Assembly (NCBI GenBank): GCA_016711225.1
Contig: JADJTK010000051.1
Coordinates: 62,001-126,000 of the forward strand
Source: Opitutaceae bacterium
GTDB taxonomy: Bacteria; Verrucomicrobiota; Verrucomicrobiia; Opitutales; Opitutaceae
DNA: 64,000 bases
Reading direction: 5' to 3'
Below are positions 17,511 through 24,811 of this stretch, piece by piece. The stretch's first letter is position 1. Every line of letters begins with the position of its first letter. Position numbers and translations under genes: made by a program. Below the pieces are notes generated by a model. It did not search any database, was not told the DNA's origin, and worked only from the letters and a program-made list of their open reading frames with translations.

Positions 17511-19220
17511 TCAGACGGCCCATTCGAAGGAGGAGTTCTCGTCGATCTGCTCGATGGTGGTGAGGCCGAGCAGGACTTTCTTGAGCCCGTCGTAGCGCAG
17601 GGGGCGGTAGCCAACCTTGCGGGCGGCCACGACGATCTCCTGCACGCTGCGGCCGTTGGAGATGAGGGCGCGAATCTCTTCGGTGATGAGGACCAGTTCG
17701 TGGAAGGCGACGCGGCCGCGGTAGCCGGTGTTGCGGCAGTAGGGGCAGCCGCGGCCGCGGTAGAAGGGCACATCGACGAGGCCGTCGTCGTCGAAGTAGC
17801 GTTGCAGCACGTCGCGCGGGGGGAAGTACGCTTCCTTGCACTTCTCGCAGATGCGGGCGGCCAGGCGCTGGGAGAGCACGCCGACCACGGAGGGGGCGAC
17901 CATGTAGGGGGCTACGCCCATCTCCATAAGGCGCACGACGGCCTGGGGAGCTGAATTGGTGTGCAGGGTGGCGAGGACGAGATGGCCGGTGAGGGCGGCC
18001 TCGGTGGCGATCTTGGCCGTCTCTGCGTCTCGGATTTCGCCGAGGAGGATGACGTCGGGGTCCTGGCGCAGGAGGGCACGCAGCATGGCTGCGAAGTCCA
18101 GACCGATCTCGGACTTGGTCTGGGTCTGGTTGACGCCGGCTAGCTGGATCTCGACGGGGTCCTCGATGGTGGAGATGTTGAGGCCGGAGTTGTTGAGCTC
18201 CTGGAGGACGGCGTAGAGGGTGGTGGTCTTTCCGGAGCCGGTGGGGCCGGTGACGAAGATGATGCCGTTGGGGCTTTGGACGAGGCGGCGAAAGGGGCGC
18301 AGCATCGTCTGAGACATCATGATCTTGTCGATCGTGAGGGGATCCTTCTTGCCGGTGATGTTGAGCACGCGCACCACGATCTTCTCGCCGAACTGGGAAG
18401 GGATGACCGAGATGCGGAAGTTGGCCTTGTTGGTGCCCAGAGGGAGCACGATGCGACCGTCCTGGGGCAGGCGGTTCTCGGAGATGTTGAGATCGGCCAG
18501 AATCTTGATGCGGCTGGTGATGGCGGGGTGGAGCTGTTTGGAGAAGGTGAGTACCTCGCGCAGGAAACCGTCGACACGGAAACGGATGCGGGTGCGCTCC
18601 TCCTGGGGCTCGACATGGATGTCGGTGGCGCGTTCGCGCAGCGCGAAGTGGATCACGGCCTCCACGATCTGGATCACGCCGGTGGATTCCGCGAGGCGCT
18701 GGAGGTCCTCACCAGAGAGGTTGCCGCTGAGCAGGGTGTTGCTCTTGGCAAACTCGTTGAGGCAATCCTCGATGCCCTTCTCGGTGGAGTAGTGAACGGC
18801 GATGGCGTCGGTGATCTCGCAGGGCAGACTGAAGACGGGGCTGACGGGGCCCCCGACGATGTGGCCGATGCGCCGGACCAGATCGGGATTCTCGGGTTCG
18901 GCCATCGCCACGGTGACAACGCCGTCGAGCACATACAGGGGGATGGCGCGAGTTTTGGCTGCGATCTCGACCGGGATCTTCTCGAGAGCTTCGTCGGAGA
19001 TGAGCGAGGCGAGGGGATCGACATAGGCGATGCCGATGGAGTTGCCCCAGATGCTGCAGGCTTGGTCCTTCGACAGCGCCTTGTCGGCGATGAGGGCCTG
19101 GAGCATTTCCAGGGTGCCCAAGCCGTGGTCGGCGCCGCACTGCGCCACAGCGGCGGCCGGGACCAGCGGCGGGGTGCCAAATGAGAGCATCTCGACGAAG
19201 CGGCTATTTGCGGCGGGCAT
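17511..19220 (-). CDS. PilB/GspE-type assembly ATPase
   Basis: A 569-aa cytoplasmic ATPase of the type II secretion / type IV pilus family. An N-terminal MshEN-like domain covers about residues 20-165. The ATPase core has ESTGVIQIVEAVIHFALRER, the Asp box in IHVEPQEERTRIRFRVDG, Walker A GPTGSGKTT near 324-332, Walker B in DPDVILLGEIRD and the His box GHLVLATLHTN. The tetracysteine zinc site (CEKC near 457, CPYC near 493) marks the PilB/GspE type rather than the retraction type PilT. It overlaps the upstream 64-aa gene by 17 bases. No pilin, secretin or platform gene is adjacent, so it may be a regulated or accessory motor for machinery encoded elsewhere. Confidence 0.92.
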   Translation of the reverse strand: MPAANSRFVEMLSFGTPPLVPAAAVAQCGADHGLGTLEMLQALIADKALSKDQACSIWGNSIGIAYVDPLASLISDEALEKIPVEIAAKTRAIPLYVLDGVVTVAMAEPENPDLVRRIGHIVGGPVSPVFSLPCEITDAIAVHYSTEKGIEDCLNEFAKSNTLLSGNLSGEDLQRLAESTGVIQIVEAVIHFALRERATDIHVEPQEERTRIRFRVDGFLREVLTFSKQLHPAITSRIKILADLNISENRLPQDGRIVLPLGTNKANFRISVIPSQFGEKIVVRVLNITGKKDPLTIDKIMMSQTMLRPFRRLVQSPNGIIFVTGPTGSGKTTTLYAVLQELNNSGLNISTIEDPVEIQLAGVNQTQTKSEIGLDFAAMLRALLRQDPDVILLGEIRDAETAKIATEAALTGHLVLATLHTNSAPQAVVRLMEMGVAPYMVAPSVVGVLSQRLAARICEKCKEAYFPPRDVLQRYFDDDGLVDVPFYRGRGCPYCRNTGYRGRVAFHELVLITEEIRALISNGRSVQEIVVAARKVGYRPLRYDGLKKVLLGLTTIEQIDENSSFEWAV

Positions 19221-19398
19221 TCTTCTTTCTCCGGGTGGCGAAGATTTGGGCGATCTCCATCTGGTCGAGGATCTCGCGGGAGAAGACCGAGCCGGTGCGT
19301 TCCTGCTGAAGCTCGCGCATAAGCTGCGGCAACGAGTAGCGGACCTCGCGCAGGGCGAGGCTGGGATCGTCGGCGAGCGGCGGAGGCTCCGGAGGCAT
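19204..19398 (-). CDS. Small unknown protein in the phosphorelay-ATPase operon
   Basis: A 64-aa protein starting MPPEPPPLADDPSLALREV, with a Pro-rich start, a helical middle (LPQLMRELQQERTGSVFSRE) and a very basic end (FATRRKKNARRK). Its stop codon lies inside the ATPase gene (17-base overlap), and it starts 25 bases after the response-regulator gene. Tight packing and sensible codon use suggest a real gene. No family was recognised. It could be an adaptor between the regulator and the ATPase, but that is inference from position only. Confidence 0.6.
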   Translation of the reverse strand: MPPEPPPLADDPSLALREVRYSLPQLMRELQQERTGSVFSREILDQMEIAQIFATRRKKNARRK

Positions 19399-19422
19399 GG
19401 GAGAAGGGGCGTGGCCCGGGGG

Positions 19423-19809
19423 CTAACCGGTGGCGAAGTGTTCGGAAATGGTATCGCTGAGCACCTTGGTCATGGCCTCCTTCGGCGTGTCCTTGCGGAC
19501 GAAATTCACCGCGCCAAGCTCGAGGCAACGCTCAACGACATTGCGGGTGGCCAAGGAGGTGAGCATGACCACGAGGGCGCCGGGGTGTTCGGCGCTGATG
19601 CGCTCGAGGGCCTGGATGCCGTCCATGATGGGCATGTTCACATCCATCAGGACGAGGTCGGGCTGGTGTTGGGCGAAGGCTGCGAGGGCTTCCTCGCCGT
19701 TGGCGGCCTCCAAAATGGTAGGGGTGCCGAGCTTGCGCAGGATCAAGCCGATGTATTTTCGGATATGTGGCTCGTCGTCCACAATCAGCACGGTGCCGTT
19801 AAACTCCAT
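19423..19809 (-). CDS. Single-domain response regulator
   Basis: A 128-aa CheY-like receiver domain: VLIVDDEPHIRKYI (acidic pocket Asp11-Asp12), phospho-acceptor Asp56 in DLVLMDVNMPIMDGI, Thr/Ser switch in VVMLTS and Lys in FVRKDTP. There is no output domain. It starts with the ATG at 19809, overlapping the end of the histidine kinase gene by 11 bases, so the two are probably co-translated. It is a plausible phosphate target of that kinase and partner of the Hpt protein downstream. Confidence 0.92.
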   Translation of the reverse strand: MEFNGTVLIVDDEPHIRKYIGLILRKLGTPTILEAANGEEALAAFAQHQPDLVLMDVNMPIMDGIQALERISAEHPGALVVMLTSLATRNVVERCLELGAVNFVRKDTPKEAMTKVLSDTISEHFATG

Positions 19810-20962
19810 GATCAGGGGCGGGCAGAGTGACGCGGAAGTCGGCTCCGCCGGTGTCACGGTTGGCGGCGGAGACGGTGCCATGGTGGGCCTCGACGATTTT
19901 GCGACAGATCGCCAAGCCCAGGCCGGTGCTTTTTTCGCCACCGGTGGGACGGACGGAAGTTTTGCCGAAGCTCTGGAAAAGCATGTTCATCTCGTCGAGG
20001 GGGATGCCAGGCCCTTGATCCTGCACGGATATGGTCTGCTGGTTGCCATCTTCGGAGAGTTCTACTGTTATAGTCGTACCGGGCGCCGAAAACTTGATCG
20101 CATTGCTGAGAAGATTGTCGATGACCTCGCGAATCTTGCGGGCGTCGATGAGCAGGGGGCGGGAAGGTTTGAAGGGGCGGCAGGCAATCTTCATCTGCTT
20201 GCGCGCGGCGGTGATGCCGTTGAGGAAGACGGCGTCGTGCACGATGTCGGCGAAATTGGTGGGGGTGAGGTCGAGGCGCATCTCGCCGCTTTCGATCACG
20301 GAGATGTCGAGCAGTTCCCCGAGCAGTTCGAGCATGGCCTGGGTGGCCGAATAGACGCTGCGCAGCATGGCGCGTTGGTCCTCGGAGAGTTCGCCGGCGG
20401 AGCCTTCGAGCATGAACTCGGAGAGGCCGCGGATGGAAGTGAGCGGATTGCGCAGATCGTGGGCGGCGATACCAAGGAAGTGGTTCTTGGCGGCGTTGGC
20501 CTTGCTGAGGTCGTCGATGAGGTGGGTCTGGTGTTCGAGCAGGGTGCGCAACTGCAGATGGGTGCGGATACGAGCGAGCATCTCGCGCGGTTGGAACGGC
20601 TTCACCACGTAGTCGACTCCGCCGGCCTCGAGGCCGGCGACGATGTCGTCGGGCTGGTTCTTGGCAGTGATGAAGATGACAGGAATGGAGGCGGCGGCGG
20701 GGTCGGTCTTGAGACGGCGGCAGGTCTCGAAGCCATTGATGCCGGACATGACGACATCCAGGAGGATGAGATCGGGCTGGAACTCCTTGTAGAGGGCCAA
20801 GGCGGCCTCGCCGGAGTCGGCCTCCTGGGTGACGAAGCCCCCAGGCCGGAGGATCGAGGAGATGATCCGCGCGTTCATACGGTCATCCTCCACCACGAGG
20901 ATGCGCCGGCCGGTGAGGTCGAGGCGGTGCGGACCGCTGTTCGTATCGGAGAGTTGGGCCAT
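19799..20962 (-). CDS. Receiver-histidine kinase hybrid (REC-HisKA-HATPase)
   Basis: A 387-aa soluble protein with an N-terminal receiver domain (RRILVVEDDRMNAR; acceptor Asp in DLILLDVVMSGINGF; Lys in YVVKPFQPREM), then a coiled linker, HisKA (phospho-His in GIAAHDLRNPLTSIRG) and HATPase_c (N box VIDNLLSNAIKFS, G1 VQDQGPGIP, G2 KSTGLGLAICRKIVEAH). No membrane segment or sensor domain was seen, so its input probably comes through phosphorylation of the receiver. It is the first gene of a five-gene minus-strand operon (kinase, regulator, 64-aa protein, PilB-like ATPase, Hpt). This layout implies a multi-step relay tied to the ATPase. Confidence 0.92.
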   Translation of the reverse strand: MAQLSDTNSGPHRLDLTGRRILVVEDDRMNARIISSILRPGGFVTQEADSGEAALALYKEFQPDLILLDVVMSGINGFETCRRLKTDPAAASIPVIFITAKNQPDDIVAGLEAGGVDYVVKPFQPREMLARIRTHLQLRTLLEHQTHLIDDLSKANAAKNHFLGIAAHDLRNPLTSIRGLSEFMLEGSAGELSEDQRAMLRSVYSATQAMLELLGELLDISVIESGEMRLDLTPTNFADIVHDAVFLNGITAARKQMKIACRPFKPSRPLLIDARKIREVIDNLLSNAIKFSAPGTTITVELSEDGNQQTISVQDQGPGIPLDEMNMLFQSFGKTSVRPTGGEKSTGLGLAICRKIVEAHHGTVSAANRDTGGADFRVTLPAPDHGV

Positions 20963-21214
20963 TGGGGAGGGACGACGCTAGCGCCGCAGGTTGCGGATTC
21001 GTGGCCTGAATAGCAATACCCCAAGCCGCGCGATCCGGCCGGCTGCGGGTGGGGGAGGGCCGCGGCGCGAAACCGCATGGGGGGCGCGTGCGGCCGCCCG
21101 CGTGCGGTCCGGGCAAGCGTAGCTAAAGTCGCATCAAGGATTGCGGATGCGTTGATAAATGCCTTGCAACTCTTCGCCATTCGGCAACCTTCCCGGCCTA
21201 CCGTTTCTCATTTT

Positions 21215-22618
21215 ATGTCCAACTCCTTCGTCTTCTCTTCTGAATCCGTCGGCGAGGGCCATCCCGACAAGGTGGCCGACCTGATCTCCGACAGCGTCCT
21301 CGACGCCTGTCTCGCCCAAGACCCGACCAGCCGCGTGGCCTGCGAAACCATGGTCAAATCGAACATGGTGATTATCGCCGGTGAGATCACCACGAAGGCG
21401 AAGATCAATTACGAGCAGGTCGTGCGCGACGCCATCCGCGACGTGGGCTACACCCACACCGGAGAGCTTTTCCACGCCGACACCGTCTTCATCAACAATT
21501 ATCTTACGCGCCAGTCGCCCGACATCGCCCAGGGCGTGAACGCCGCCGCCGCCGACGGCAAGGAGACCGCCGAACAGGGCGCCGGCGACCAGGGGTTGAT
21601 GTTTGGCTACGCCTGCAACGAGACCCCCGAGATGATGCCCACGGCGATTATGTTCGCCCATCGTCTCGGCCGCGAGCTGACCAAGATCCGTAAGGCCGGC
21701 CTGGTCTCGTGGCTGCGTCCCGACGCCAAGTCGCAGGTCTCGATCCGCTACGAGAACGACAAGCCGGTGAAGGTGGAGAACGTCGTCATTTCCACCCAGC
21801 ACACCGCGGACGTCTCGCACGCCGCTATCAGCGAGTTCCTCATCGAGCACGTCATCCGCCGCGTTATCCCGGCCTCGATGATCGACAAGGACACCAAGTT
21901 CCTCATCAACCCGACCGGCCGCTTCGTCGTGGGCGGACCCGAAGGCGATTCCGGCCTCACCGGCCGGAAGATCATCGTCGATACTTACGGAGGTTGGGGC
22001 CGCCACGGCGGTGGCGCCTTCTCGGGCAAGGACCCGTCGAAGGTTGACCGCTCCGCCGCGTATATGGCGCGCTGGGTGGCCAAGAACATCGTCGCCTCTG
22101 GTTTGGCCGACATCTGCGAGCTGCAGCTCGCCTACGCCATCGGCTACCCGGAGCCGGTCTCGATCTGGGTGGATGCCATGGGCACCGCCAAGATCCCTGA
22201 GGAGAAGATCGCCGAGGCGGTGCGCCAGGTCTTTAGCTTCAAGCCGGCCAACATCGTCAAGCAGCTCGACCTCCTGCGGCCGATCTACCGGCAGACGACC
22301 AACTACGGTCACTTCGGCAAGGCTGACCTTCCCTGGGAGCAGATCGACAAGGTCGAGGCGAGGCCGCCCGCAAGCTTGGGCAAGAATCGCCGGCCGATCG
22401 CCTCCAGGGGTCGCCTTTTTCTTCCGATGCCAGCCGCCGGCTCGCCATCGCTGGTTCCCTTACTCCCTTACTCCCTTACTCCCTCATTCCCTTTCCGCCC
22501 ATGTCCCAAGATTTCAAAGTTCGTGACCTTTCCCTCGCCGAACTCGGCCGCAAGGAGATCGCCATGGCCGAGGCCGAGATGCCCGGTCTCATGTCCGTTC
22601 GCGCCAAGTATTCGATGA
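21215..22618 (+). CDS. metK: S-adenosylmethionine synthetase, with run-on C-terminus
   Basis: Starts MSNSFVFSSESVGEGHPDKV and carries the family blocks GAGDQGLMFGYACNET, the Lys-rich IRKAGLVSWLRPDAKSQV, GRFVVGGPEGDSGLTGRK and GGGAFSGKDPSKVDRSAAY. Recognisable MetK ends near residue 382 (TTNYGHFGKADLPWEQIDKV), about the normal family length. The frame then stays open for about 85 more residues of low-sense sequence to 22618, overlapping ahcY by 118 bases. A frameshift or changed 3' end is likely. The enzyme makes SAM from methionine and ATP. With ahcY directly downstream it forms a methyl-cycle operon. No SAM riboswitch was recognised in the 5' region. Confidence 0.9.
   Translation: MSNSFVFSSESVGEGHPDKVADLISDSVLDACLAQDPTSRVACETMVKSNMVIIAGEITTKAKINYEQVVRDAIRDVGYTHTGELFHADTVFINNYLTRQSPDIAQGVNAAAADGKETAEQGAGDQGLMFGYACNETPEMMPTAIMFAHRLGRELTKIRKAGLVSWLRPDAKSQVSIRYENDKPVKVENVVISTQHTADVSHAAISEFLIEHVIRRVIPASMIDKDTKFLINPTGRFVVGGPEGDSGLTGRKIIVDTYGGWGRHGGGAFSGKDPSKVDRSAAYMARWVAKNIVASGLADICELQLAYAIGYPEPVSIWVDAMGTAKIPEEKIAEAVRQVFSFKPANIVKQLDLLRPIYRQTTNYGHFGKADLPWEQIDKVEARPPASLGKNRRPIASRGRLFLPMPAAGSPSLVPLLPYSLTPSFPFRPCPKISKFVTFPSPNSAARRSPWPRPRCPVSCPFAPSIR
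22458..22489 (+). repeat. 8-bp tandem array before ahcY
   Basis: Three perfect copies of CCTTACTC and one variant CCTCATTC stand in tandem and end 11 bases before the ahcY ATG. The array replaces any obvious Shine-Dalgarno. It is pyrimidine-rich on the coding strand. Confidence 0.75.
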
Positions 22619-23907
22619 CCAAGCCGCTCGCCGGGGTGCGGATCACCGGCTCGCTGCATATGACCATCCAGACGGCGGTCCTGATCGAGACCCTCGTCGA
22701 CCTCGGCGCCACCGTGCGCTGGGCCTCCTGCAACATCTTCTCCACGGTCGATGCCGCCGCCGCCGCCATCGCCGTGTCCGGGGTGCCCGTATTCGCCTGG
22801 AAGGGCGAGACCCTCGAAGAGTACTGGGACCTGACCTGGCACGCGATCGTCGGCCCCGACGGCAAGGGCCCGCAGATGGTCGTCGACGACGGCGGCGACG
22901 TGACCCTCTTGCTCCACAAGGGCTTCGAGCTCGAGCAGGGCTCCGACTGGGTCAACTCGGCTTCCGGGTCGCACGAGGAGCAGGTCATCAAAGACCTCCT
23001 CAAGCGCATCCACGCCGCCACACCGAAGATCTTCACCGCGCTGGTGAAGGAATGGCGCGGCGTCTCCGAGGAGACGACCACCGGCGTTCACCGCCTGTAT
23101 CAGCTCCATGAGATCGGCAAGCTCCTGGTGCCCGCCATCAACGTCAACGACTCGGTCACCAAGTCGAAGTTCGACAATCTCTACGGCTGCCGCGAGTCGC
23201 TCGCCGACGGCATCAAGCGCGCCACCGACGTCATGATCGCCGGCAAGGTCGCGGTCGTCTGCGGCTACGGCGACGTCGGCAAGGGCTGCGCGCACTCGCT
23301 GCGCGGCTTCGGCGCTCGGGTGATCGTTACCGAGATCGACCCCATCAACGCCCTGCAGGCGGCGATGGAAGGCTTCGAAGTGAAGACCGTCGAGGACACC
23401 CTCGGCACCGGCGACATCTACGTGACCACCACCGGCAACTGCGACGTGCTCACCCTTGAGCATCTCGAGGCGATGAAGAACAACGCGATCGTCTGCAACA
23501 TCGGCCACTTCGACAACGAGATCCAGATCGCCCGCCTCAATACGCTCGCCGGCGTGACGAAGGATACCATCAAGCCCCAGCTCGACCGCTACACCTTCCC
23601 CCACGGCCGCTCGATTCTCGTGCTGGCCGAAGGCCGTCTGGTGAACCTCGGCTGCGCCAAGGGGCACCCCTCGTTCGTGATGTCGAACAGCTTCACTAAC
23701 CAGGTGCTCGCGCAGCTCGATCTCTGGAAGAACCGCGACACCTACAAGGTCGGGGTGTATCGCCTGTCCAAGGCGCTCGACGAAGAGGTGGCCCGTCTGC
23801 ATCTCGAGCAGATCGGCGTGAAGCTCACCAAGCTCACCGAGAAGCAGGCCAAGTATCTCGGCGTGTCGGTCGACGGACCGTACAAGGCCGAGCATTATCG
23901 GTATTGA
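22501..23907 (+). CDS. ahcY: Adenosylhomocysteinase
   Basis: A 468-aa protein starting MSQDFKVRDLSLAELGRKEI. Diagnostic blocks are GSLHMTIQTAVLIETLVDLGA, the NINDS-type VPAINVNDSVTKSKFDNLYG (catalytic Lys and Asp), the Rossmann NAD motif VCGYGDVGKGCAHSLRGFGA, NIGHFDNEIQ and the C-terminal PYKAEHYRY. It hydrolyses SAH to adenosine and homocysteine and so relieves methyltransferase inhibition. It follows metK, and the ATG is preceded by a pyrimidine-rich tandem array rather than a clear SD. A perfect 30-bp palindrome follows the stop codon. Confidence 0.97.
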   Translation: MSQDFKVRDLSLAELGRKEIAMAEAEMPGLMSVRAKYSMTKPLAGVRITGSLHMTIQTAVLIETLVDLGATVRWASCNIFSTVDAAAAAIAVSGVPVFAWKGETLEEYWDLTWHAIVGPDGKGPQMVVDDGGDVTLLLHKGFELEQGSDWVNSASGSHEEQVIKDLLKRIHAATPKIFTALVKEWRGVSEETTTGVHRLYQLHEIGKLLVPAINVNDSVTKSKFDNLYGCRESLADGIKRATDVMIAGKVAVVCGYGDVGKGCAHSLRGFGARVIVTEIDPINALQAAMEGFEVKTVEDTLGTGDIYVTTTGNCDVLTLEHLEAMKNNAIVCNIGHFDNEIQIARLNTLAGVTKDTIKPQLDRYTFPHGRSILVLAEGRLVNLGCAKGHPSFVMSNSFTNQVLAQLDLWKNRDTYKVGVYRLSKALDEEVARLHLEQIGVKLTKLTEKQAKYLGVSVDGPYKAEHYRY

Positions 23908-23913
23908 AGATCG

Positions 23914-23943
23914 GACGGATCGGTCAGATCTGACCGATCCGTC
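23914..23943. repeat. Perfect 30-bp palindrome between convergent genes
   Basis: Half-site GACGGATCGGTCAGA is followed directly by its exact reverse complement, centred on AGATCT. It begins 7 bases after the ahcY stop and includes part of the stop codon of the convergent four-helix-bundle gene. There is no T-tract, so a terminator role is possible but unproved. Related GATCGGTC-type units recur inside the neighbouring gene (24081-24118, 24308-24350, 24708-24723). Confidence 0.8.
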
Positions 23944-24757
23944 AATGGATAGCCCGCGTGCCGTGGCACGCGGGGTAGGCTGAACAGCCCCAGAATTGCG
24001 AGCCGGCGTGCGCACCCTTCTTTGCGGTGCGCACGACCAGCGGCTTGCCGCAGAGCGGGCAATTCGGGGCTTGGGCTTTGAGATCGGACCGATCGGTCGG
24101 ATCCGGCCGATCGGATTGGTTTTGCTGTGCTCGCACCGCGATCCGTGCCGCTGCCAAGCGCTCGGTGTATCCGCCTTCGGCAATGAAGCACTGCTCCAGC
24201 CCGGCGATCTGCCGGTCGAGCAGGTAGTTTGCTTGGTGGATCAGGCAGATCAGCGTGTTGGCGACCACCGCTGGATCCGGGTGCGCCAGCCATCGGGCGT
24301 AGGCCGCTCGATCGGTCAGATCGGTCCGATCCGACCGATCGGTCGGATTGCTGATCCCATGCCCCACTGCGCGCACCTCCTGAGCTTCTCGGTCTTCCTT
24401 GCCCCACTGCCGCAGGCCGCGCTGGCGGAGGAAGTCTTCGTAGTCGAGCAGCAGTTCATCGAGGCTCGCTCGCGCCACATTCACGAACCGTAGCTCGGTC
24501 TGGCTCGAGGCAGCCGAAGCGCGGCTGCCCTCGGCGATGTTCTGGCGGCCACTACGCGCGGCCTGCACCATCTGGTCCACCGTGCGTGAATGGGGATCGA
24601 GGAACCGCTCGCAGAAGGCCACCGTGCCATCGTAGATCAGCGTGGCCACCCGGAAGCTTCGCAACGAACGGTAACCGCCACTGGGTCGCAGCCGGTGCGG
24701 TGTTTGGTCCGATCGGTCGGATGTTCGTTTCCCGGGTCGCTGGTCGAGCGCTCTCAT
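23942..24757 (-). CDS. Four-helix-bundle protein with C-terminal topoisomerase-type zinc finger
   Basis: A 271-aa protein from ATG 24757 (AAGGAG five bases upstream; a GTG at 24763 is less likely). Residues about 35-125 hold the S23/four-helix-bundle motif (LIYDGTVAFCERFL; TVDQMVQAARSGRQNIAEGS; ASLDELLLDYEDFL). A second helical part carries ANTLICLIHQANYLLDRQI. The C-terminus is a zinc-ribbon like those of topoisomerase I (CPLCGKPLVVR, then FWGCSAYPACHG). Between the parts are Asp/Arg/Ser/Thr-rich inserts (SDRSDQT, DRSDRTDLTDR, DRPDPTDRSDL) encoded by GATCGGTC-type DNA repeats. This family is widespread in environmental bacteria, with unknown function. The next gene upstream on the same strand ends at 28331. 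Confidence 0.8.
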   Translation of the reverse strand: MRALDQRPGKRTSDRSDQTPHRLRPSGGYRSLRSFRVATLIYDGTVAFCERFLDPHSRTVDQMVQAARSGRQNIAEGSRASAASSQTELRFVNVARASLDELLLDYEDFLRQRGLRQWGKEDREAQEVRAVGHGISNPTDRSDRTDLTDRAAYARWLAHPDPAVVANTLICLIHQANYLLDRQIAGLEQCFIAEGGYTERLAAARIAVRAQQNQSDRPDPTDRSDLKAQAPNCPLCGKPLVVRTAKKGAHAGSQFWGCSAYPACHGTRAIH

Positions 24758-24811
24758 CGCCACTCCTTGGGCAGCACGTTGGCCGCGGAGGGAGCGCGTG
24801 CAACCAGATCC

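Noticed and set aside
20963..21214. SAM riboswitch before metK or SAH riboswitch before ahcY
   Set aside because: A GCATC...GATGC hairpin is present near 21131-21150, but no conserved riboswitch core could be matched in either leader.
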